Positions 34,989 through 45,215 of a stretch of DNA of 64,000 nt are shown here, piece by piece (position 1 is the stretch's first letter; each line of letters opens with the position of its first letter). Made by a program: the position numbers and the translations under genes. Where the stretch lies: positions 31,768,632-31,832,631 of the forward strand of contig OW121740.1 in the NCBI GenBank assembly GCA_933228675.1. Reading direction: 5' to 3'. Below the pieces are notes generated by a model, which saw only the letters and a program-made list of their open reading frames with translations, was not told the origin of the DNA and ran no database searches. This stretch comes from Stomorhina lunata. Taxonomy: Eukaryota; Arthropoda; Insecta; Diptera; Rhiniidae.

Positions 34989-37248
34989 AACAAGTAAGAG
35001 TGTTATATTCTGCTGTGCCGAATCTTATATACCCACTATCAAGTTGTGTGAAATTTATAAACATATCTCATATATCTACGAGGGTGCAGCAAATTCAAAA
35101 CGTGGACCAAATCCGAAAAAAGTTTTTGCGCTAGTTGATATTGTTGGTAGAATATTTGGACTAAATTCGGTTCTAGTAGATTTATAGTTCAACACTTACA
35201 AGTATGTAAGTAGTTTCCGTAGTATTTACTTTGAACAAAATTCGTTATAGTAACCGGATATGGTTTTACATTTGATAAAATTTGGACAGTATAGGTCGAG
35301 TAAGAAAGGACTTTCGGAACCTTTGCCTCTAAGAGGGTAAAAAGGGGAAAAATCGAAAATGATATATCTACTTAAGTAATAGGCATAGAAACAAAATTTA
35401 AATTATGTTTGGAATAACTATTAAAATAAGCGGACAGGTGTTTGGTACATTTTCAATCTATGCCCGATAAGGGATAAAAAAGGACGAAAATAGTTTTTTG
35501 TACCATTTTTAAGACACTCTTATCTGTTGAACCAAACAATATAGAAAAGAATTTTGTAATGCAATCAATAAATGTGAGAAAAATATTGAATTCGTATTTG
35601 GTACTTTTTTGATTTCGGTGGCCAAAATGGGTAAAAAGGGGATAAAATGATAACATAACATCTCATGAAATAATATGAATATTAACAATATGTTAACTGC
35701 GTTTTTATAAAAAGTACTGAATTCAATTGGTATCAAGTACCAAATATGCATATGTAACTTTTTAGAAATTAGGGGATAAAAAGGGAAAAAATTGGTACAG
35801 TTATAACTTTTAAACAAATGAATGTTTTGCTGTCTGTATGTCCTTTATAGAATAGTAAACTATGCATTTAACCATGTTATGCTCATGCAATGATCTTTAG
35901 CTTAAAGTTGTTGCCCATGGGACGACGGAGGTTTTTAAGTTGATATCACTATCCGACAGGTGGCGACCCTGAAAATTACTCAAAATTAATTAAATCGTAA
36001 ATTGTGCATTTGGTCATGCTATGATCTTCAGTGAAGTTGTTGCAAATGAGGCGGCAAAGGTTTTTTAATTGGTATCCAAAATTTCCGATAGGTGGCGCCA
36101 CTGAAAATTACTCAAATTGATTTAAATCGTAAACTGTGCATTTGATCAGCTATGATCTTTAGCAAAGTTGTTACTCATGAGCTGACGAAAGTTTCTTATT
36201 TGATATGAACAGTTTCCGATATGCGGTGTCACTGAAAATTACTCAAAGTAAATTTAATCGTAAGCTGTGCATTTGATCAGGCTATGATCTCTAGCATAGT
36301 TCTTGCTCAAGTCGACGAAATTTTCTAAGTCTGTATTACCAATTTCTAAAATTATTTATATTAAACTATGCATTTGATCATTAATTGGATATTTGTATAC
36401 CGTCTTTTCTCTAAATTTGTTTTAATTGGTTAGTACTTTATTAAATAAAATATACGAAAACTTTAAAATTCGCCTCAAAATACCTATCATAAAGCTCCGA
36501 GCGAGGCCACAGCTATCATATTTCTAATTTAATAGCTTTTAACTGGCCTTTGCTACATTTTTTTTTTTGGTTTGCGGAAGTGTTTTTTATATGAAAGCTA
36601 TAGTCAAATATGGACTGATTCCTATAAAATTTGATATACTGACCAATAGTTGCATGAAACTTCTCCATTCTAAATTTAGTCGTCATAGCTATTACAATTT
36701 TATTCAATTTATAAGCATTATTGTGTTTCCGGGGGCGGGGTGCTCTAACTAAATGTAAACCGATTTCGCCCATTTTCAGTACACAAGTTCTGTTACATAT
36801 CAAAAATACTTTTGTAAAATTTTGTCTTTCTAGATTTTGTAGTTAAGGAGTTATCGCACTTTTATCTGACGGACAGACGGACATAAACCCCCTTTTCTTT
36901 TTGAATTTTTGTGTTTTCGTAAGATTCTTGTATGGGAGCTATGGTCAAATGTGAACTGATTTGGATAAAATTGTATGTGCTTTCTAGTACTTACGTAAAA
37001 CTTCTATATACAAAATTTTATTACCATGGCTATAATAGTTTGTTATTTATTAGCAAATAAGCGATTAGAATAGGCGAGGTTATATGGGAGCTATGGTCAA
37101 ATGTTAACCGATTTTGCCCGATTTCAAAACTAAAATTTTCAAGAAATATGTGTGCCAAATTTCAGTGACCTATATCCTTTTCTTAAGGTTTTATCGTGCC
37201 GACAATAGACAGATGGACAGGCAAGCAGACAGACAGACCGACAGAGAT

Positions 37249-37287
<39 letters not shown>

Positions 37288-37290
37288 GGC

Positions 37291-37321
<31 letters not shown>

Positions 37322-37451
37322 AAGAAAGACAGACGTGCATCGCTCAGAATTTCATAAGGATTCAGAATATACCTTTATTTTGGTTTTTGAGCCAATATTA
37401 AGAAAACTGCAAGCGGAATGACAATCTCAATATACCCCCCATTCTTTTTGA
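34989..37451 (-). mobile_element. Family A element, copy A8 (inverted, expanded)
   Basis: The inverted 3' end AACAAGTAAGAGTGTTATATTC at 34989 and the inverted 5' end (CCCCCATTCTTTTTGATGG, then TGGGTA) at about 37451 bound it. The CAGA microsatellite (about 37205-37335) is the complement of the family's CTGT tract. About 35280-36480 is not ordinary family A: it holds AAAAAGGGGAAAAA-type diverged repeats (35340-35800) and a 131-bp tandem repeat, so this copy contains foreign or expanded sequence. Confidence 0.8.
35855..36385. repeat. About 131-bp tandem repeat, four to five units
   Basis: Units begin GTAAACTGTGCATTTGATCA at 35855, 35997, 36129, 36260 and (truncated) 36362. They share GCTATGATCTTTAGC, AGTTGTTGC and CACTGAAAATTACTCAAA. 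Spacing is 142, 132, 131 and about 102 bp, with divergence typical of an old array. Confidence 0.85.
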
Positions 37452-38761
37452 TGGTGGGTACAAAAATTGTTTGCCGAATCTAGAAACATAATATACGGTT
37501 ATACTGAAGAGGTTCCATCTTTCGAGCTCATGATATAATCACGGCTGTAGCAACTTAAACATTTACATACTCTAAAAGATTATCACCACAAATTGAAATT
37601 CATATTGATTAAAACTTTTTTGCATACAAAGTAAAAATTACAAAAAAGTCCTTGAAGTTTTACAAAAACTATTCAAAATGTATAGGAATCGAACAAATTT
37701 ATAACCTGGTTGTTAATGTCTGATTAAGCTTGCTTTGATCTGCGTTAATGACCATTTTGGATTTAATTGAAAGTTAGTTATATAAACTTCGGGTTGTAGC
37801 ACAATTGGTATAACAACCTCTTAAATACCCTAAAGCTTACCAGGTTGATGTCTTTAAAGTAATCAATAAGTTATTTCTTAAAATAGTGAAAGTCCTTTCA
37901 ACCAAAAAGTAAAAAAACAATTATTTATTTTAACCACATATATTCCATAATTTAACAATGTACAAATATTTGTTAAGAGGTTTCCTTTTCCAACTCTGTT
38001 CACTTCATGAATTCCATTTCTATTTACTTCATATTTTGTTCTTTAGTCTTGTGTTTTACAATTCTGTAAAACAAAATGCATAAAAGCTCGAGGGTGACCA
38101 GTTTTTATACACACCCTAAATTGGTTAAATTAAGTTTGTCATAAATTTTGTAACAAACTTTTGCATTAAACATATTCTTAACAAATTAAATACTAGTAAT
38201 AATAAAGCCGTAAAAAAGTTGCATAAATGCAAAAAGTTTTCAATAATATTTAATAAAAATTCGAGACAACTGGAAGTAAGTTGGATCTATTAAAACTAAC
38301 AAATATTTATATAGATATAAAACACAAGAAATCTTTCTAATATTTAACCAATTCTATTCTAATATTTAACCAATTCTATTCTATTCCCTTTTTAGATTAA
38401 ACTTAAAAATGTACATCCGAAAATATAAGATTTATTCACATCTCAACATAAGATTTTAATTATAATGGATATAAAGAAAAAGAGGTATCAACAATTCGTT
38501 ATTAGCCAAATATCACTTATTATTACTTGCTTCATAGTTTTTGACTAAAATAAAAACAGTCCATGGGACATTGTAAACTAGAACATAGTATTATACAACA
38601 TATTCTACGTGTGAGTTCACAACATTGAGTATATGAATGAATATGTTCACCAAAAATAAAAAAGGGTCTGACTCAAAATTATATTAGATTATAAACTTAT
38701 CATGAATAAAAATCTTATCACATTCTTTATCATTGGAAACAAGATTATACCTCTACATTTT
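37452..38761. other. AT-rich stretch, weak tRNA-like motifs only
   Basis: TTGTAGCACAATTGGTATAAC near 37794 resembles a box A, followed by AGGTTGATGTC near 37849 as a poor box B; a reversed box-B-like GAATCGAACA lies near 37685. These are too weak for a gene call. Nothing else was recognised. Confidence 0.4.
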
Positions 38762-39520
38762 TATACCATTCACCACCATAGGTGGAAAGGGTATTATAAG
38801 TTAGTGCTGATGTATGTAACGCATAGAAATATTTGTCTAAGACCAAATTTTTAATACACCAATACGCTTAGAATCACTTTCTGAGTCGATTTAGCGATGT
38901 CCGTCCATCCGTCCGTCAGGCTAGCTGGACCCCCATGTAAACCATGTAATCAAAGTACAGGTCGCATTTCTAAAGATAATTTGATGAAATTTGGCACAAA
39001 TTATTTTTTTGATATTGGGTCTCTGGCTAATGAAGTCTGTCGAAATCGGTCCATTATTTATAGTACCTCCCATAGGTCCCACTTACCGGAATTGATATAT
39101 TGGCCACAAACATCAATATTTTGTCATTTAAAACACATAATGCTTATGTAAGCTAAAATTACTGTACCAAATTTCGTTGAAATCGGTCAACATTTGACCA
39201 TAGCTCCCATACAAACTCTTCTATCAAAAGGCACTTAATGAGACAAAAATCACTAAAATGCTTGTAGATCTGAAGATAATGAGAATTTTGAGTGTAGTAA
39301 TTTTTGTTAAAACTGCAATCAATTTACCAAATTTAGAGATAATTGGTCCACATTTGACCCTAGCTCTCATATAAGTCTAAATGACGAAAAGAAAGTTTTG
39401 AGAAAATGTTTGTATGATGGCAAAATTTTGCAAATATTTGTCTTTATATAGGAACACCTTTGATCTTAGTGGTGAAGGGTATCGTTTGGTCGGGCTTGAA
39501 TGACTATAGCACTTTTATTG
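38762..39520 (+). mobile_element. Family B element, copy B3 (complete)
   Basis: The most complete uninterrupted plus-strand B copy, about 760 bp. The 5' end TATACCATTCACCACCATAGG pairs locally with GGTGGAAAGGGTATTATAA. GAGTCGATTTAGCGATGTCC leads to a CCGTCCATCCGTCCGTC tract. CAACATTTGACCATAGCTCC modules follow, then the inverted GGTGAAGGGTAT, a decayed hairpin, and TATAGCACTTTTATTG. It follows the DINE-1/HINE plan and encodes nothing. Confidence 0.85.
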
Positions 39521-39588
39521 TCACGTCTACATTGAACTCAATAGTAAGTGTATGGGATGTTCAAAAGTTTTCGACAATGGGTTATTAT

Positions 39589-41119
39589 TATACCCACCAT
39601 CAAAAAGAATAGGGGGTACATTGAGATTGTCATTCCGTTTGTAATTTCCTTAATATTGGCCCAACAATCAAAAACGATATATATTCTGAACCCTTATGAA
39701 ATTCTAAGACGATTGAGCGATGTCCGTCTGTCTGTCTGTTGAAATCACGATAACACCTAAACGAAAGGAGCTAGCTCAATGAAACTTAGTAAAAACATTC
39801 TAAATTTTGGTATTGAAATTGGGCAAAATCGGTTAACATTTGACCATAGCTCCCGTATAACCTCGCCTCGCCTCGCTAATCGCTTTGCTAATAAATGACA
39901 AACTATAATAGCTATGATGATAAAATTTGGTGTATAAGCCCTAGGCAGCATGTAAAATTTCATCAAAATCAGTTGACATTTAGTCATAGCTCCCATACAA
40001 AAAACTTACGGAAACAGCCAAAATTTCACCTAAAATACACTTAAATGCTAATAAATCTAAAATTATAACAGGTATAACCACTAAATTTAGTACAAGGTGG
40101 TATTATGTCAATGCCAACAAGTGTGCAAAATTTTGTCACAATCGGTCACCATCTGACCATAGCTCCCATATAAAAAACTTACGGCAACACAAAAATCCAA
40201 AAAGATGGGGATTTATGATGGGGGTTTATGTCCGTCTTTCCGTCAGAGAAAATCGCTCCTTAACTACAAGAGCTAGAGAGACAAAATTTAGCAAAAGTAT
40301 TTTAGATATGTTATAGAAATTGTGTGCATTTAGTTAGAGCTCCCATATAACCCTGCCCAGGGAATCACATTTATGCTCATAAATTGAATAAAATTGTAAA
40401 ATCTATGACTACTAAATTTAGAACAGAGAAGTTTTATGTAACTTTCAGTCAGTATGTCAAATTTTATAGGAATCAGTTCATTTTCGACCAGAGCTTTCAT
40501 ATAAAAACCGCTCCCGGTAACCACTAAAATGCCACAAACGCCAGTTATAAGCTATTAAATTATAAACTATGTTAGCTATGGCCACTAAATTTTGCACAAA
40601 TAAACTTTATATTAATACCAGTCAGTATGTAAAATTTTGTAACAATCGGTCAACATTTGGCTATAGTTCTTACATATATAACATCCAATTTTTATATCTA
40701 CAATCAAAAAGATTTGGAGGTACATTCAGTATATTAAGATTGCGTCTACGAAATTAGATAGCTATCAATCAATGTTAGGTCCAGACTTTATACACGGTAG
40801 ATGCATTAGTAACTCCTTACAAAATATATGAACCTGCCGTGTTGCTATCAACATGTTTATGGCACAATGAAACAACTTATTAATGTAAAACTATATTCGG
40901 TTATGGAACAGCATTTTATCCAAGGTAAATACTTGGGAAACCACTTAGATACTTTTAAATGTTGAACTATAGTAACTATACCACTGCAACCGAATTTAGT
41001 CCAAATATATTACCAATAATACCACATTTGGTCAACATTTTGAATTAGCTGCACTCTCGTACAACTTGATGGTGGGTATACAAGATTCGGCACAGCCGAA
41101 TATAACACTCTTACTTGTT
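39589..41119 (+). mobile_element. Family A element, copy A4
   Basis: Starts TATACCCACCATC and ends GATGGTGGGTATA, the hairpin ATTCGGCACAGCCGAAT, CTCTTACTTGTT. It is the closest relative of A3 in the window and supplies A3's uninterrupted site for the mariner MITE (CTTTATATTAATACC near 40605). It carries one unit of the segment duplicated in A3. Confidence 0.88.
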
Positions 41120-41613
41120 ATATCTACAATCAAAAAGATTTGGAGGTACATTCATTATATTAAGATTGCACCTATGAAATTATATAGGCATCAATCAATG
41201 TTCAGCCCAGACTTTATATATGATGAATGCATTAGGAACTCATAACGAAATATATGGACCTGCCGTATTACTATTAACATGTTTAGCCTAACTACATATT
41301 AATCACAACGAAAAGTATTTAACAACTTATTAACGTAAAACTATACCCGGTTATGTGACCGAATTTTGACCAAAGTAAATACTAGGGAAACCACTAAAAT
41401 ATTTTTAAATGTTGAACTATAAAGCTACGGCGACCGAATTTAGTCCAAAGGTTTTACCGACAATACCTATTAGCTTAGCAATTTTTTAAGTTTTGGTCCA
41501 GATTTTGAATTAGCTGCACCCTTGTAGATATATGAGATATGTTTATAAATTTAACACAACTTGATGGTGGGTATATAAGATTCGGCACAGCCGAATATAA
41601 CACTCTTACTTGT
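41119..41613 (+). mobile_element. Extra family A 3' tail directly after A4
   Basis: Begins ATATCTACAATCAAAAAG, the internal sequence normally found about 430-490 bp before the family A 3' end, and proceeds to a second complete terminus (ATTCGGCACAGCCGAAT, CTTACTTGTT). The junction with A4 is identical to the right junction of A6 within A5. It is most similar to A6's own tail. Confidence 0.85.
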
Positions 41614-42075
41614 TTATTATTGTTTTTGTTCTGTATTGATATCGGCTGTAACATGTCGGGTAATGTATTGGCATTATGGTGCTGCTGAGTATTTCGACAT
41701 TGACAATATGTCGACGTGATAGTCGGATAATATTCCCAATAGCGGGAATACTAGCAATCTGGTCTTTTATTGAATAATATTAAAATATTTATTTTTGAGA
41801 GCCTACATATTTCGCATGATCTGTGTGTAGCTGTTACTTGGGAATCTGAGGCATTTTTCAGCCTTGGATCGTTTACCTTGATGTTCGTTTTTCGGGTGCA
41901 TTTATATTAATCTCATCCGTAATCCGTACTTTACGTTTTGGCTCTATGAATCCGATCACCAGTCTAGAACTTTCAGTGAAAATATTCTGATATTTGATAT
42001 TTTTTATTTAGTACTCCAATAAGTTAATTATAATTTAAGGAACCATTGCGCCTCGTCTGTTGCGAACATATATTA

Positions 42076-42330
42076 TTATTTCCTGTTTGTGGCTATATCA
42101 TTAGTTTGGTTCTTTGTATGATGGCCAAAAGATACTAAGGTCACCTTATGTATTCTGCTGTGAGGAAATAGTGTTTCACAGTTTGTTAGGTTATACTTTG
42201 CAGATATTTCAGCAAAAAGTCCACCATTCTCATTCATCTGTCAAATTCCTTGAAATTCTATCACCTGTTCAAAATTTATGTTAGTGGAGCCTAATTGTAT
42301 ATTTAAATCACACAGTACAATTTCACCCCA
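42076..42330 (-). pseudogene. LINE endonuclease fragment (RTE-like)
   Basis: The minus-strand translation reads GEIVLCDLNIQLG, INFEQVIEFQGI, a stop, QMNENGGLFAEISAKYNL, ETLFPHSRIHKVTLVS, HHTKNQTND and NRK before a stop. This follows the APE-type endonuclease of RTE-like LINEs (DFNAKIG, MNENG.LF, FPH..IHK.TW.SPDG, NQIDH), with the catalytic-region histidine/aspartate motif degraded (NQTND for NQIDH). Upstream frames to about 42410 may belong to it. The flanks 41614-42076 and 42400-42527 are probably decayed parts of the same copy but show no clear motif. Confidence 0.7.
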
Positions 42331-42527
42331 GAGTACATCCTTTAAAGTCTTCTTTAGTAGAATTTTATACTTTTTCACTGTATGCAAGAGATATTTCGTG
42401 CTGAACTAAAAACATTGCGTTCCTCAATATCAAAAAAATAATTTGATTGAGGTAGAGTTGGGTCGACTGGCAGACGACCAAACTGAGTTGAGTTGAGTAC
42501 GGCAATTAATTAAAGTGTATTGTAATA

Positions 42528-43834
42528 ATGGGTGTTTTTTTTAGAGGTATAGAACTTCGAATTGAAATAAAACACAAGAAAATCGTTTTAATGTCCATCA
42601 ATTTGGCTTTATTGGAAGGATAATTTTATGCCATTAATGTTTAAATATGATTTTGGGCATGTGGCCGCCGCGGCTGGCTCGAATAAAGCCAATTCTACAG
42701 GTCCAATTTTCAACTACTTTTTCGAGCATATGGGGCCGTATGTTGGCAATAACGCCACGAATGTTGGCTTCCAAGTCCCCTAACGTTTCTGGTTTGTTGG
42801 CGTAGACGAGCGACTTCACATATCCCCAAAGAAAATAATCCAGTGGTGTCAAATCGCACGATCTTGGTAGCCAATTGACAGGTCCATTCCGCGAAATTAT
42901 GCGCTCATCGAATGTTTCCTTCAATAAATCAATTATGACGTGCGCTGTGTGGCATGTAGCGCCGTCTTGTTGGAACCACAACTCATCCACATTCATGCCA
43001 TCCAATTGAGGAACAAAATAGTCGGTTATCATGGCTCTATACCGGTCTCCATTTATGGTAACTGACTCTCCAGCATTATTTCGGAAGAAGTATGGCCCAA
43101 TGACTCCACCAGCCCATAGAGCACACCAAACAGTCAGTTTTTGTGAATGTAATGGCGTCTCAAGGGTCTCATGTGGATTCTCTTCACTCCAAATGCGGCA
43201 ATTTTGCTTGTTGACGTAGCCATTCAACCAAAAATGAGCCTCATCTGAACTGAACAAAATTTTGCGATGAAAATCAGCATCGAGATCAATCTCATTTTCG
43301 GCCCATACACCAAAATCACGACGCATTGCATGGTCTCGCGGCTTTAATTCTTGCACCAGCTGGATCCTGTAAGGTCGCAAGCCAAGATCTTTGCGCAAAA
43401 TCTTCCATAAAGTTGATGGACAAAGCTCCAATTGCTGTGCACGGTGGCGAATCGATTCATTCGGGTCCTCTTCAACACTTTGCTCTACAGCGGCAATTGT
43501 TTCTTCGGTGCGCACTGTTCGACGTCGCTGCGGATGCGTATTATCACATAGAGTAAACGTAGTGCGAAAACGATCCATGGTTAACTGAATTAATTGCTCT
43601 GATGGACGATTGTGTCGACCATAAAATGGACGGAGCTTGCGGTAAACTTCGCGAACTGAACCATTATTTTCGAAATAAATTTGCACGATTTGCAAGCGTT
43701 GTTCTTTTGTCAACCTGTTCATGATGAAATGGCAAACCAAACTAAATATTAATCACTTGACAGCTGACAAAATGGCCGCCAGTTAAAAAAGTGATGCCAA
43801 CTTAAAGTTCTATACCTCAATAAAAAACACCCGA
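42528..43834 (-). mobile_element. Full-length DD41D Tc1/mariner transposon
   Basis: The 1307-bp element is bounded by inverted repeats (left GGGTGTTTTTTTTAGAGG then TATAGAACTT; right complement GGGTGTTTTTTATTGAGG then TATAGAACTT) with TA on both sides (42526-42527, 43835-43836). It carries one uninterrupted transposase gene. The 41-residue spacing of the last two catalytic aspartates places it with the DD41D (rosa/Visitor-like) group, as far as I recall that classification. Matching TIRs, the TA duplication and an open frame suggest a recent insertion. Confidence 0.92.
42634..43722 (-). CDS. DD41D Tc1/mariner transposase, intact
   Basis: A 362-residue protein that would cut and paste its own element by binding the TIRs and performing DDD-catalysed strand transfer in the nucleus. 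The start is the ATG at 43722; the frame is open for six more codons upstream but only from a TTG, so this ATG is preferred. Residues 1-120 form two helix-turn-helix-like DNA-binding parts (QRLQIVQIYFENNGSVREV; HRAQQLELCPSTLWKILRK). The catalytic domain has D160 in FSSDEAHFWLNG, D253 in WFQQDGATCHTA and D295 in CDLTPLDYFLWG, with 41 residues between the last two. Other family signatures are VNKQNCRIWSEENP and WCALWAGGVIGPYFF. Length is normal for the superfamily. No stop or frameshift is present, so it may be active. It is the only complete protein gene in the window. Confidence 0.93.
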   Translation of the reverse strand: MNRLTKEQRLQIVQIYFENNGSVREVYRKLRPFYGRHNRPSEQLIQLTMDRFRTTFTLCDNTHPQRRRTVRTEETIAAVEQSVEEDPNESIRHRAQQLELCPSTLWKILRKDLGLRPYRIQLVQELKPRDHAMRRDFGVWAENEIDLDADFHRKILFSSDEAHFWLNGYVNKQNCRIWSEENPHETLETPLHSQKLTVWCALWAGGVIGPYFFRNNAGESVTINGDRYRAMITDYFVPQLDGMNVDELWFQQDGATCHTAHVIIDLLKETFDERIISRNGPVNWLPRSCDLTPLDYFLWGYVKSLVYANKPETLGDLEANIRGVIANIRPHMLEKVVENWTCRIGFIRASRGGHMPKIIFKH

Positions 43835-43836
43835 TA

Positions 43837-45215
43837 TTATGAAAACTTTACCAAAATCTCGAACATTTCTGCATTTTAGGTTACCATATTTAAAAGATAT
43901 GTATCCGATGCACATGGTTGGTTTGTACACATGTACAAACATGAATGAATATGCATGTCCTTTGGTTTGCTAACCCAAATAACTTCGATTACAAACAATT
44001 TATAAATATTTGTCTCAAATAACCATGAGAAAACAAAGTTAACACCAATATGATAAAAATAAAGTTTATTATTTCCCAAGTAAGTTTCTGGTTTACGATT
44101 TCATATGCAAGAAATAATTGCGAAAATGGAAGCATTGAATTGAAAAAAACAACTTTTTAGTAATTGAAAAAAATGGATGTATGTATGTAAGTGCATATGT
44201 ATTTCATATAATTTTCCACCATAAAAATTACTTAATATCTACTAAAAGCAAAGTTAATTTTTTCTTTATTTATTTCAAATTTAGTGTAAATAATTTTACT
44301 TTAATTCAAAAAGTAATTCAATGAAATAAACGCTAAAAAGTTTGCTTATAAATAAAATAAGGCTATTACCACTAAGTAACAGATCTTCATTATTTTCATT
44401 CAAACAATTTCATTGAAAATACTCGAAACCCTAATGACATCTATAACTTTTAATAATAGGCAAATCTATTTCTATTGATTGCCGATTGTATAGAAGTTGA
44501 GCCGCCGGAAAAACATCATTACGTATTTGTTGGCATAAAATGTTTCAATGAATATATTTTGTAGATAAATACGAATATTTTTCTGTCACCATTTAATGCT
44601 CTGAATGATAAATGGAAAAATAAATATTATCATGATTTTACAATAATACCAAAACCATCTATTGTCAGGATGGAAATGTGGAAAGTTTAGTAGGAACTAA
44701 ATAATTGCGAGCCATTGAATATTTATAAATGCCTAAAGAGAAATTTAGTATTTAAAAAAAAATGTTATTGTGTATAGAAATGCTATTAATGTTTTTAAAA
44801 GATATACATATAAGGAGGGTTTCGAATAAAATAGGTATTTACTACGTCTAGAAAAATTAATTTAAAAATATCGGTTATATTTTTAAAGTGTTTTGAAATC
44901 ATTAATCTTCAATTGTTAATTTTCTTTAAAAGTACTTAGCAATATCTGTGGCAACTTGGAAAAATAGCTTGAGTCGAAAATTTAAGTTTTGAGATATCAT
45001 CAGTTTTATGTAATTTTTCTTCTCCTTGATTTCTGCCAATAATATATCGTCGGCCTATATCTAAAATATCTGATCTGCAGATTTTGGAAATTGAGATTTT
45101 GATACCATACGCTTTCGTTCATATTATGAATTAATGTATTGATAACATGTTTATTAGAAAAGAAGGATGAGCATTTAAAAAAAAATATTGTGAAATTCAG
45201 AAGATCTTACGCTTT
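43837..45215. other. AT-rich stretch, nothing recognised
   Basis: No coding, RNA or repeat signature seen. The short open frames are AT-driven. Confidence 0.6.

Noticed and set aside
37785..37860. tRNA-like box A and weak box B
   Set aside because: Box B is poor and no stem pairing could be drawn, so no RNA gene is called.
43031..43588. Plus-strand open frames of 62-76 residues
   Set aside because: Antisense shadows of the intact transposase gene.
43723..43740. Six extra in-frame codons upstream of the transposase ATG
   Set aside because: They begin with TTG, not a plausible start in an animal gene; the ATG at 43722 aligns with the start of the related transposase at 55080.
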